A DNA stretch of 39,373 nucleotides from Sphingobium bisphenolivorans (GTDB lineage: Bacteria; Pseudomonadota; Alphaproteobacteria; Sphingomonadales; Sphingomonadaceae). The stretch is from the NCBI RefSeq assembly GCF_000412635.1, contig NZ_ASTG01000014.1, forward strand, positions 1 through 39,373, written 5' to 3'. Below the pieces are notes generated by a model. It was not told the origin of the DNA. It ran no database searches and saw only the letters and a program-made list of their open reading frames with translations. Every line of letters begins with the position of its first letter. Within the stretch, counting starts at the first letter, position 1. Both the position numbers and the translations under genes were made by a program. This document shows, piece by piece, positions 32,973 to 39,373 of the stretch.

Positions 32973-33401
32973 ATGTTCCGCCAGATCGCGCCCAATCTTT
33001 ATGTCTCGCCGCAGATCACCGTCGATCAGGTGGAGGAAGCCAGGGCGATGGGCGTGACGATGATCATCAACAACCGCCCCGATGACGAGGAGCCGGGTCA
33101 GACCAACGGCGCCGAGGTCGAGGCCGCGGCGAAGGCGGCCGGCATCGGCTATGCCGCGGTGCCGGTGGCGCATGGCGGTTTTGCGCCTTGGCAGCTGGAC
33201 GGCATGGCGGCGGCGATCGACCAGGCGGGGGGCGGCAAGGTGCTGGCCTATTGCCGGTCGGGGACACGCAGCACGCTGCTGTGGGCGCTGACGCGGGCGC
33301 GGGCCGGCGATCACCCGGCGGCGCTGACCGAACAGGCCGCGTCGGCGGGCTATGATGTCGGCCCGGTGCGGCAGATCATGGACGCGCTCGCCGCCGGTTG
33401 A
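32973..33401 (+). CDS. CX5R phosphatase-like protein (DUF442/TIGR01244 family)
   Basis: A 142-residue protein of the small dual-specificity-phosphatase-like family DUF442, which is fused to persulfide dioxygenase or found alone in bacteria and has been called beta-lactamase-hydrolase-like or a sulfur transferase. The start QIAPNLYVSPQITVDQV is typical, followed by MIINNRPDDEEPGQ and the phosphate-binding loop CRSGTRS (the C-x5-R motif). It may act as a phosphatase or bind a sulfur species, and no substrate is shown here. AGAAGGAG precedes the ATG. Its stop overlaps the start of the next gene (TGATG), so they are translationally coupled. Confidence 0.8.
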   Translation: MFRQIAPNLYVSPQITVDQVEEARAMGVTMIINNRPDDEEPGQTNGAEVEAAAKAAGIGYAAVPVAHGGFAPWQLDGMAAAIDQAGGGKVLAYCRSGTRSTLLWALTRARAGDHPAALTEQAASAGYDVGPVRQIMDALAAG

Positions 33402-34585
33402 TGGCGCTCCTCACGGAAAAGTTCGACGCCATCGTCTTGGGCGCTGGCGGCGCCGGCCTCATGTGCGCGGGCGTTGCTGGGCAGCGCGGGCGGCGCGTGC
33501 TGGTCATCGACCATGCCGATGAGGCGGGAAAGAAGATCCTGATTTCCGGCGGCGGACGGTGCAACTTTACCAATATCCACACCGCTGCCGATCGCTATCT
33601 GTCGAGCAATCCGCATTTCGCCAAATCGGCGCTGGGCCGCTACACGCCCGCCGATTTCCTGGCGATGGTCGAGCGGCATGGCATCGCCTGGCATGAGAAG
33701 ACGCTGGGACAGCTGTTCTGCGACCAGAGCGCGCGGCAGATCGTCGCCATGCTGCTGGATGAGTGCGGCGCGGGCGGGGTTACGCTCAGGCTGGGGCATG
33801 CGGTCGGTGATGTGAGTCATGCCGATGGCGAATATCGGGTGAGCCACGGCGACAGGCTCGCCGCCGCGCCCGCGCTGGTGATCGCGACCGGCGGGCCTTC
33901 GATCCCGAAGATGGGGGCAAGCGGCTTTGCCTATGATCTGGCGCGGCGTTTCGGGCTGAAGGTGGTGGAGCCGCGCCCGGCGCTGGTGCCGCTGACGCTG
34001 GGGGGAGAGGATGTGCTGTTCCGCTCGCTGTCGGGCGTCTCGACGGAGGTGGTGGCGCGGCATGGCAAGACGGCTTTTCGGGAGGCGGCGCTGCTCACCC
34101 ATCGCGGGCTTTCCGGGCCGGCGATTTTGCAGATTTCCTCCTATTGGCGGCATGGCGAGCCGATCACGCTCGATTTTCTGCCTGATCTGAAGCCCGGCTG
34201 GCTTGTCGAGGCCAAGCGGGCAAAGCCGCGCGCGAGCCTGGGCGCGGCCTTGCGCGGCCAGCTGCCGGACCGCCTGGCCGATACCCTGGCGGAGCGGCTG
34301 GGACTTGGCGGAGAGCTCGGCAACATGGCCGACCGCAAGCTGCAGGAGGCAGAGCGGACGCTTGCCGCATGGCCTTTCCTGCCCAACGGGACGGAGGGTT
34401 TCGCGAAGGCGGAAGTGACCATCGGCGGCATTGCCACCGCCGAACTGTCGTCGCAGACGATGGAGGCGCGGCGCGTGCCGGGGCTCTATGCGATCGGCGA
34501 GGCGGTGGATGTGACCGGCTGGCTCGGCGGCTATAATTTCCAGTGGGCTTGGGCCAGCGGCTGGGCAGCGGCCCAAGCACTGTAG
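33401..34585 (+). CDS. BaiN/HI0933-family FAD-dependent oxidoreductase
   Basis: A 394-residue flavoprotein of the HI0933/YhiN/BaiN family. The FAD-binding motif is VLGAGGAGLMCAGVAG (about residues 10-25), and the family signature DEAGKKILISGGGRCNFTN follows. A second dinucleotide contact near residue 165 reads VIATGGPSIPKMGASG, and the C-terminus carries GLYAIGEAVDVTGWLGGYN. Members act on steroid double bonds or are of unknown role, so the substrate is unassigned. It starts within the stop of the phosphatase-like gene and may form one transcript with recQ and that gene. It converges on dmeF with 138 bases between them, in which I saw no clear terminator. Confidence 0.88.
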   Translation: MALLTEKFDAIVLGAGGAGLMCAGVAGQRGRRVLVIDHADEAGKKILISGGGRCNFTNIHTAADRYLSSNPHFAKSALGRYTPADFLAMVERHGIAWHEKTLGQLFCDQSARQIVAMLLDECGAGGVTLRLGHAVGDVSHADGEYRVSHGDRLAAAPALVIATGGPSIPKMGASGFAYDLARRFGLKVVEPRPALVPLTLGGEDVLFRSLSGVSTEVVARHGKTAFREAALLTHRGLSGPAILQISSYWRHGEPITLDFLPDLKPGWLVEAKRAKPRASLGAALRGQLPDRLADTLAERLGLGGELGNMADRKLQEAERTLAAWPFLPNGTEGFAKAEVTIGGIATAELSSQTMEARRVPGLYAIGEAVDVTGWLGGYNFQWAWASGWAAAQAL

Positions 34586-34723
34586 ACATTCAGTTCTGGT
34601 GGCCTGCAAAAGGCGATCTTCCGCGCTTCCAGTGCTCACTTACTTTTGCGTATGCTGCGCTCCGGGTCACGGGAAATCGCCATTTTCGGGTACCATCTCC
34701 TGAATGTCGATCCGTGCTTATTA

Positions 34724-35725
34724 TTAACCCGCCTCGACGGTCACATGCTCCATGCGCGGCAGGGCACGGACGCGCTGGCGCACCGCCGCGACATTGGCGC
34801 CGGGCGCGAGGCTGACGATCGCGGCGTGGGCGTGGGGGCCGATGCGCCAGACATGGAGGTCGCGGATGGTTGCGCCCTCCGCCTCGGCCAGCCCCTTGAT
34901 CCGCGCCATCAGCGCTGGCTCGGCGGTGTCGAGCAGGATGGCGGCGGTATCCTTCATCAGACCCCAGGCCCAGCGCGCGATGACGACGGCTCCCAGCAGG
35001 CCGACCGCCGGATCGAGCCACCACCAGCCCATGTAACGGCCTGCGAGCAGCGCCACGATCGCCAGCACCGATGTCAGCGCGTCGGTCAGCACATGGACAT
35101 AGGCGGCGCGAAGATTGTTGTCGGCATGACCGTGCTTATGGTCGTGATCATGCCCATGTGCGTAACCGTGATCATGGCTATGGTCATGGCCCAGCAGCAT
35201 CGCGCTGATCAGGTTGATGACGAGGCCGATCACCGCGACCAAGGTCGCCTCGCCGAATGCGACCTTCACCGGCTCGAAGAAGCGCAGGCTGGATTCGACG
35301 GCGATGAACAGCGCCGTCACGCCCAGCAGCAGCGCGGAGGCAAAGCCGGACAGGTCGCCGACCTTGCCGGTGCCGAACGTATATCGCGGGTTGCGCGCAT
35401 GGCGCCGCGCATAGCCGTAAGCCGCCGCCGCAACCGCGAGGGCGCCGGCATGGGTCGCCATGTGGAAGCCATCGGCCAGCAGCGCCATCGAGCCAGTGAG
35501 CCAGCCGAAGACGATTTCCACCACCATGGTGGCGGCGGTCAGCCACACCACCCACAGCGTCTTGCGCGCATTGGCGTCATGGCCGTGGGTCAGGTAGATA
35601 TGGTCAAAATAATGGCTTTCCTCGCCATCCTCATTGGTGATGGCGGGCGCAGGATCATGGTCATGGTCGCCGCGCGCATGGTGATAGTGGCCATGATCGT
35701 GGCCGTGGTCCTGGTGCATGCTCAT
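34724..35725 (-). CDS. dmeF: Nickel/cobalt cation diffusion facilitator
   Basis: A 333-residue inner-membrane CDF exporter of the DmeF type, which removes Co2+ and Ni2+. Histidine-rich tracts stand at the N-terminus (HQDHGHDHGHYHHARGDHDH) and in a cytoplasmic loop (about residues 180-200, HDHSHDHGYAHGHDHDHKH), typical metal-binding segments. Membrane helices include the metal site with LLADGFHMATH in the second and HVLTDALTSVLAI in the fifth. The C-terminal cytoplasmic domain ends in MEHVTVEAG. The ATG overlaps the stop of dmeR (ATGA at 35725-35722), and GGGAA lies just upstream, so the two are translationally coupled. Confidence 0.9.
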   Translation of the reverse strand: MSMHQDHGHDHGHYHHARGDHDHDPAPAITNEDGEESHYFDHIYLTHGHDANARKTLWVVWLTAATMVVEIVFGWLTGSMALLADGFHMATHAGALAVAAAAYGYARRHARNPRYTFGTGKVGDLSGFASALLLGVTALFIAVESSLRFFEPVKVAFGEATLVAVIGLVINLISAMLLGHDHSHDHGYAHGHDHDHKHGHADNNLRAAYVHVLTDALTSVLAIVALLAGRYMGWWWLDPAVGLLGAVVIARWAWGLMKDTAAILLDTAEPALMARIKGLAEAEGATIRDLHVWRIGPHAHAAIVSLAPGANVAAVRQRVRALPRMEHVTVEAG

Positions 35726-35994
35726 TTCCCGTAGCGCCGGATCAGCGCCAGCATCTCTTCCGCCGCTGCCTGCCGCGCATCGTCGCTAAGGCCGGGGCGG
35801 GCGACATGTTCGCGCATATGCTGATCGATCAATTCCTCCATCAGGCTGCCGACGGCGCCGCGCACGGAGGCGACGAGCTGCAAGGTTTCAGAGCAGCCCG
35901 CATCACCCGACAGCTGCCGTTCAACCGCACCGATCTGGCCGGCGATGCGGCGGACGCGGGCAAGGAGCTTCTCACGATCTGCGATCACATGCAT
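35722..35994 (-). CDS. dmeR: RcnR/FrmR-family nickel-cobalt repressor
   Basis: A 90-residue DUF156 repressor of the CsoR/RcnR/FrmR group, all helical and acting as a tetramer that lets go of DNA when it binds its signal. The ligand set is His2, Cys34, His59 and His63, which matches RcnR His3, Cys35, His60 and His64 with the N-terminal amine, so Ni2+ or Co2+ is the likely signal. FrmR-type formaldehyde sensing is less likely given the dmeF partner. The start at 35994 (MHVIADREK) is chosen because the family begins there. A 53-codon upstream extension has no family match. A G-tract palindrome overlaps its start codon. Confidence 0.88.
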   Translation of the reverse strand: MHVIADREKLLARVRRIAGQIGAVERQLSGDAGCSETLQLVASVRGAVGSLMEELIDQHMREHVARPGLSDDARQAAAEEMLALIRRYGK

Positions 35995-36014
35995 AGGGTA
36001 CCCCCCTACCCTAT
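35993..36014. promoter_or_regulatory. Predicted DmeR operator
   Basis: ATAGGGTA (35993-36000) and TACCCTAT (36007-36014) are perfect inverse complements around six C. This G/C-tract with TA flanks resembles RcnR-family operators. It overlaps the dmeR start codon and, read on the minus strand, its GGGGGG is also the best ribosome-binding-site candidate. It lies 61 bases before the divergent crtY start. Confidence 0.7.
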
Positions 36015-36074
36015 AGTCGTGGTAAGGACAATCTTTTCCATGCAATTGCCTGGCCACGCACCTAACAGGGGGAA

Positions 36075-37229
36075 ATGCATCACGATCTTGACTGCGACCT
36101 TGCGATAGTGGGCGGCGGATTGGCGGGGTCCCTGACCGCGCTCGCCTTTGCAAAGCGGCGGCCCGACGTCCGGCTCCTGTTGCTGGAGCGGGATGAGGCG
36201 TTCGGCGGCAATCATCTCTGGTCCTTCTTCGATGACGATATTCGACCGGAGGAGCGCTGGCTGATCGAACCGCTCGTGACGCGGCGCTGGGCGAAGGGGC
36301 ATGAGGTGAGGTTTCCCGGGCACCGCCGCGTGCTGGATACGCCCTATAACAGCATCGCCTCTCCCCGGCTCGACGCCCGGGTGCGGACGGTGCTGGGGGC
36401 GAGCGCCCTCCCCCATGCCGGCGTACGATCGCTCGCTCCGACCGGCGTCGAGTTGACGGACGGCCGCTCGATCCGGGCGAAGGCCGTGATCGACGCGCGC
36501 GGGCCCCGGGATCTCTCCCCGCTGCGATGCGGATGGCAAAAGTTCGTGGGTCATCGGCTAAGGCTGGACAATCCGCACGGCCTTGAGCGGCCGATCATCA
36601 TGGATGCGTCCGTCGAGCAGATTGACGGCTACCGCTTCGTCTATGTCCTGCCGTGGGACGCGAACAGCGTCTTTGTCGAGGATACCTATTATAGCGACGA
36701 CCCGCAGCTGGATGTCGGCGCACTGGACAAGCGCATCACCGCCTATGCCGCCGGGCAGGGATGGCAGGTCGAGGAGATCGTGCACCGCGAACAGGGCGTG
36801 CTGCCGGTGGTCTATGGCGGGGATTTCGAGCGTTTCTGGCCGAAGAATGATCCCGTCGCGCGGGCAGGCGTTGGCGCCGGGCTGTTCCATCCGATGACCG
36901 GATATTCGCTGCCCGATGCCGTCGCGACGGCGCTGTGGCTGACCTCGCAGCCGCTGGAGGGCTTGGCCGAAGCCAGCCGCGCGCGCGCCGCCGCGCACTG
37001 GCAAGCCGGCGGTTATTACCGGCTGCTGGGCAAGATGCTGTTCGGCGCGGCGAAGCCCGAGCAGCGCTGGCGCATTTTCGAGCGCTTCTATCGCCTCAGC
37101 CCGGACCTCATTGGCCGCTTCTATGCCGGACGCTCCACATGGGCGGATCGCATCCGCATCTTGTGCGGAAAGCCGCCGGTGCCCATAACGGGCGCCATGC
37201 GTGCCTTGCTGAACCAATCCGTCCAATGA
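36075..37229 (+). CDS. crtY: Lycopene beta-cyclase
   Basis: CrtY closes the two ends of lycopene to beta-ionone rings, giving beta-carotene. The 384-residue product has the FAD/NAD-binding start LAIVGGGLAGSLTALAFA, the family motif GGNHLWSFFDDDI, a central RFVYVLPWDANSVFVEDTYY and the C-terminal segment LFHPMTGYSLPDAVATALWL, all typical of proteobacterial CrtY. Purine-rich AGGGGGAA directly precedes the ATG at 36075. Its stop overlaps the crtI start (ATGA at 37226-37229). It diverges from dmeR with 80 bases between the starts, so both promoters must share this short region. Confidence 0.94.
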   Translation: MHHDLDCDLAIVGGGLAGSLTALAFAKRRPDVRLLLLERDEAFGGNHLWSFFDDDIRPEERWLIEPLVTRRWAKGHEVRFPGHRRVLDTPYNSIASPRLDARVRTVLGASALPHAGVRSLAPTGVELTDGRSIRAKAVIDARGPRDLSPLRCGWQKFVGHRLRLDNPHGLERPIIMDASVEQIDGYRFVYVLPWDANSVFVEDTYYSDDPQLDVGALDKRITAYAAGQGWQVEEIVHREQGVLPVVYGGDFERFWPKNDPVARAGVGAGLFHPMTGYSLPDAVATALWLTSQPLEGLAEASRARAAAHWQAGGYYRLLGKMLFGAAKPEQRWRIFERFYRLSPDLIGRFYAGRSTWADRIRILCGKPPVPITGAMRALLNQSVQ

Positions 37230-38707
37230 ACAGGAAATCCATTGTCATCGGGGCTGGCTTTGGCGGCCTGGCGCTTGCCATTCGATTGCAGTCCGCCGGC
37301 ATCGAGACGACGCTGGTCGAGGCACGCGATCGGCCGGGCGGGCGTGCCTATATGTGGGAGAAGGACGGCTTCATCTTCGACGCCGGGCCGACCGTCATCA
37401 CCGATCCCGATTGCCTGAGCGAACTGTGGCGCCTGTCGGGCCATGACATGGCGGAGGATGTGGACCTGATCCCTGTCTCGCCCTTCTACCGCCTCAACTG
37501 GCGCGATGGGACGAATTTCGACTATTCCAACGACGAAGCCGCGCTGCGGTCGCAGATCGCCAAGCTCAATCCGGAAGATGTGGCCGGGTATGAGAGCTTC
37601 CTCGATTACGCCAACGGGGTTTATGAGGAGGGTTATCGCAAGCTCGGCCATGTCGCTTTTCTCGACTTCGCGTCGATGGTGCGCGCGGCCCCGGCGCTGG
37701 CAAAGCATCAGGCGTGGCGGTCGGTCTATTCGGTCGTCTCCTCCCATGTGAAGAGCGAGAAATTGCGCGAGGCGCTGTCCTTCCACACGCTGTTGGTCGG
37801 CGGCAATCCGATGCAGACCAGTTCCATCTACGCCCTCATCCACAAGCTGGAGAAGGATGGCGGCGTCTGGTTCGCAAAAGGCGGCACCAACAAGCTGGTG
37901 CAGGCGATGGCCCGGCATTTCGAGCGGCTCGGCGGGACCATGCGGCTGGCCGATCCGGTGGTGCAGATCGAGACTTATGGCGACAAGGCCGTGGCGGTGC
38001 GGACCGCGTCGGGGTGGCGCGGCGAGGCGGACGCGGTCGCGTCCAACGCGGACCTCATGCACCAGTATCGCGATCTGGTCGGTCATCATCCGCGTGGGCA
38101 GAAGCAGGCGGAGAAGCTCGCCCGCAAGCGCTGGTCGCCGAGCCTCTTCCTGCTGCATTTCGGTATCAAGGGCAGTTGGCCGGGCATTCCGCACCATATG
38201 ATCCTGTTCGGGCCGCGCTATGGCGGGCTGCTCAAGGATATTTACGATTATGGCGTGCTGCCGCAGGACTTCTCGCTCTATCTCCATCATCCGACGGTGA
38301 CCGATCCGTCGATGGCGCCCGATGGGCATTCGACCTTCTATGCACTGGCGCCGGTGCCGCATATGGGCAAGCTGCCGATCGATTGGGAGCAGTTCGGGCC
38401 TGTCTATGCAGAGCGAATATTGGATGAGATCCAGCATCGGCTGATCCCGGATATACGGTCGCGTATCGTGACGCGCTTCCATTATGCGCCGCCCGATTTC
38501 CAGCGCGATCTGTCGGCGCATCTCGGCAGCGCCTTCAGCCTGGAGCCGCTGCTGACGCAAAGCGCCTGGTTCAGGGCGCACAACCGCGACGATGTGATCC
38601 CCAACCTCTATCTGGTGGGCGCCGGCACGCATCCCGGCGCGGGGATTCCCGGCGTCGTCGGCAGCGCCAAGGCCACCGCCGCGCTGATGATCGAGGACCT
38701 GGCCTGA
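37226..38707 (+). CDS. crtI: Phytoene desaturase (lycopene-forming)
   Basis: CrtI introduces four double bonds into phytoene to give lycopene, using FAD and an acceptor. The 493-residue product starts IVIGAGFGGLALAIRLQSAG (Rossmann motif) and then ARDRPGGRAYMWEKDGFIFD. It ends with NLYLVGAGTHPGAGIPGVVGSAKATAALM, the bacterial CrtI signature. Length and motifs are normal. The ATG at 37226 lies within the crtY stop, so translation is coupled. A frame open upstream into crtY is not supported. Phytoene synthase crtB, often next to crtI, is not here. Confidence 0.95.
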   Translation: MNRKSIVIGAGFGGLALAIRLQSAGIETTLVEARDRPGGRAYMWEKDGFIFDAGPTVITDPDCLSELWRLSGHDMAEDVDLIPVSPFYRLNWRDGTNFDYSNDEAALRSQIAKLNPEDVAGYESFLDYANGVYEEGYRKLGHVAFLDFASMVRAAPALAKHQAWRSVYSVVSSHVKSEKLREALSFHTLLVGGNPMQTSSIYALIHKLEKDGGVWFAKGGTNKLVQAMARHFERLGGTMRLADPVVQIETYGDKAVAVRTASGWRGEADAVASNADLMHQYRDLVGHHPRGQKQAEKLARKRWSPSLFLLHFGIKGSWPGIPHHMILFGPRYGGLLKDIYDYGVLPQDFSLYLHHPTVTDPSMAPDGHSTFYALAPVPHMGKLPIDWEQFGPVYAERILDEIQHRLIPDIRSRIVTRFHYAPPDFQRDLSAHLGSAFSLEPLLTQSAWFRAHNRDDVIPNLYLVGAGTHPGAGIPGVVGSAKATAALMIEDLA

Positions 38708-39288
38708 TGAAGCGGCTGGCGGTCTATTGCGGCTCGGCGACGCCCGCCGATCCCGCCTATGTCGATGCGGCGCGCCATGTCGGGCGGACGCTGGCGGCGC
38801 GGGGAATTGGTGTGGTCTATGGCGGCGGGCGGCTGGGACTGATGGGAGCGGTCGCCGACGCGGCGCTGGAAGCGGGCGGCGAGGTGGTCGGCGTCATTCC
38901 CGACGCGCTGGTGAGCGCGGAGGTTGCCCATAAGGGCTGCACCGAACTGCACGTCGTCCAGACCATGCACCAGCGCAAGCAGCTGTTCACCGACCTTTCG
39001 GACGGGTTCGTCACCCTGCCCGGCGGTGTGGGCACGATGGACGAATTGTGGGAGGCGATCAGTTGGGCGCAGCTTGGCTATCATCACAAGCCCGTGGGCC
39101 TGCTGAACGTCGGGGGCTTCTACGACCAGCTTATCGGCTTCAACCAGCATATGGTGGAAGCCGGCTTCATCCGGGCGCAGCATGCCAACATCCTGATCCA
39201 TGCGCATAATATCGAGGCGTTGCTGGACCATATGGCGGCTTATCGGCCGCATGAGACGATCATCGCGATGAAGGCGGATCGACTCTGA
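38707..39288 (+). CDS. LOG-family Rossmann-fold nucleosidase (TIGR00730)
   Basis: A 193-residue protein of the LOG (lysine decarboxylase-like) family. Members hydrolyse nucleoside monophosphates to base and ribose phosphate, and some make cytokinins, while bacterial roles vary. The motifs GGGRLGLMGAVADAAL (nucleotide loop), PGGVGTMDELWEAISW (the PGGxGTxxE site) and the following HHKPVGLLNVGGFYD are complete. The start overlaps the crtI stop (TGATG), so it is read with the carotenoid genes. A role in carotenoid synthesis is not known for the family, so this may be an operon passenger. A hairpin follows its stop. Confidence 0.88.
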   Translation: MKRLAVYCGSATPADPAYVDAARHVGRTLAARGIGVVYGGGRLGLMGAVADAALEAGGEVVGVIPDALVSAEVAHKGCTELHVVQTMHQRKQLFTDLSDGFVTLPGGVGTMDELWEAISWAQLGYHHKPVGLLNVGGFYDQLIGFNQHMVEAGFIRAQHANILIHAHNIEALLDHMAAYRPHETIIAMKADRL

Positions 39289-39289
39289 C

Positions 39290-39315
39290 TATCCCTCCGC
39301 TTGCGGGAGGGGATA
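39290..39315 (+). terminator. Hairpin after the LOG gene
   Basis: TATCCCTCCGC (39290-39300) and GCGGGAGGGGATA (39303-39315) can form a stem with two bulged positions and a two-base loop. There is no T-run. The right end of the window (39362-39373, CCCTCCCGCAAG) resembles half of another copy, so this is probably a dispersed palindrome that may also end the crtY-crtI-LOG transcript. Confidence 0.55.
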
Positions 39316-39373
39316 GGTGAGGGCATGTCCAGCCGATGGACCTTACAGACCCTCCCCCGCCCCCTCCCGCAAG

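Noticed and set aside
34586..34723. Terminator between the flavoprotein and dmeF genes
   Set aside because: Only a loose GGCGAT/ATCGCC repeat about 60 bases apart is visible. It is too weak to call.
35995..36153. 53-codon N-terminal extension of dmeR
   Set aside because: The repressor family begins at MHVIADREK with the metal-binding His2, and the extension would run through the operator and into crtY.
36935..37225. N-terminal extension of crtI into crtY
   Set aside because: The extension has no family similarity, and the ATG at 37226 gives the exact Rossmann start with ATGA overlap to crtY.
37121..38632. A 503-codon open frame on the minus strand
   Set aside because: It is antisense to crtI, which is complete.
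1..39373. CRISPR array, prophage, integron or secretion cluster
   Set aside because: No regularly spaced direct repeats, integrase, phage structural genes or clustered secretion genes were seen. The gene content is core metabolism and envelope functions.

Overview
This window is GC-rich chromosomal DNA that most resembles an alphaproteobacterium of the order Sphingomonadales (Sphingobium, Sphingomonas or Novosphingobium type). The pointers are the Q-biosynthesis hydroxylase coq7, a dmeRF nickel/cobalt pair, a crtY-crtI carotenoid pair, an NDUFA9-type dehydrogenase, several small Cys-containing exported proteins without a known function, and short dispersed palindromes of the kind common in sphingomonad intergenic regions. 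The assignment rests on recalled family resemblance, not on a database search. There is no transposase, integrase, phage gene, CRISPR array or rRNA. The content is mainly core genome.

Layout: (1) 1-87, start of a lipoprotein gene running off the left edge. (2) 392-3049, the alpha ribosomal operon rpsM-rpsK-rpoA-rplQ, with a leader that contains a terminator-like hairpin and a strong terminator after rplQ. (3) 3421-8060, a secreted prolyl oligopeptidase, an acidic exported protein, a STAS-like protein and a TetA-type MFS pump. (4) 8110-15048, guaA, a PLP aminotransferase, rmuC, an FkbM methyltransferase on the minus strand and a CtpA-type protease. (5) 15241-17336, a tightly packed set: dsbB-like, coq7 and two tandem paralogous exported proteins. 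(6) 17496-18276, a yybP-ykoY manganese riboswitch in front of a UPF0016 (GDT1/MneA-type) exporter. (7) 18369-20297, an NDUFA9-like protein and uppP. (8) 20462-26546, gltD and gltB (glutamate synthase), separated by a palindromic repeat. (9) 26558-28498, a CxxC exported protein, tRNA-Leu(GAG) and aroC. (10) 28540-28729, a possible small structured RNA ending in a textbook terminator. (11) 28828-31104, a PhzF-like isomerase, a class C beta-lactamase-fold serine hydrolase and a small membrane-anchored protein. (12) 31148-34585, recQ, a CX5R phosphatase-like protein and a BaiN/HI0933-type flavoprotein. (13) 34724-35994, dmeF and dmeR on the minus strand with a G-tract operator. (14) 36075-39288, crtY-crtI-LOG with stop/start overlaps.

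Functional links: gltD/gltB, guaA, the aminotransferase and aroC serve nitrogen and amino-acid or nucleotide metabolism. Two metal-homeostasis modules are each visible with their control element: the Mn riboswitch with its exporter, and the DmeR operator with DmeRF. CrtI makes lycopene and CrtY cyclises it to beta-carotene. crtB and crtE are not in the window. The most interesting unexplained items are the structured stretch between aroC and phzF, the rpsM leader, the gltD leader, the predicted Shine-Dalgarno-masking hairpin of the Mn riboswitch, and the tandem four-cysteine exported paralogues after coq7. I did not find a clearly new multi-gene system.
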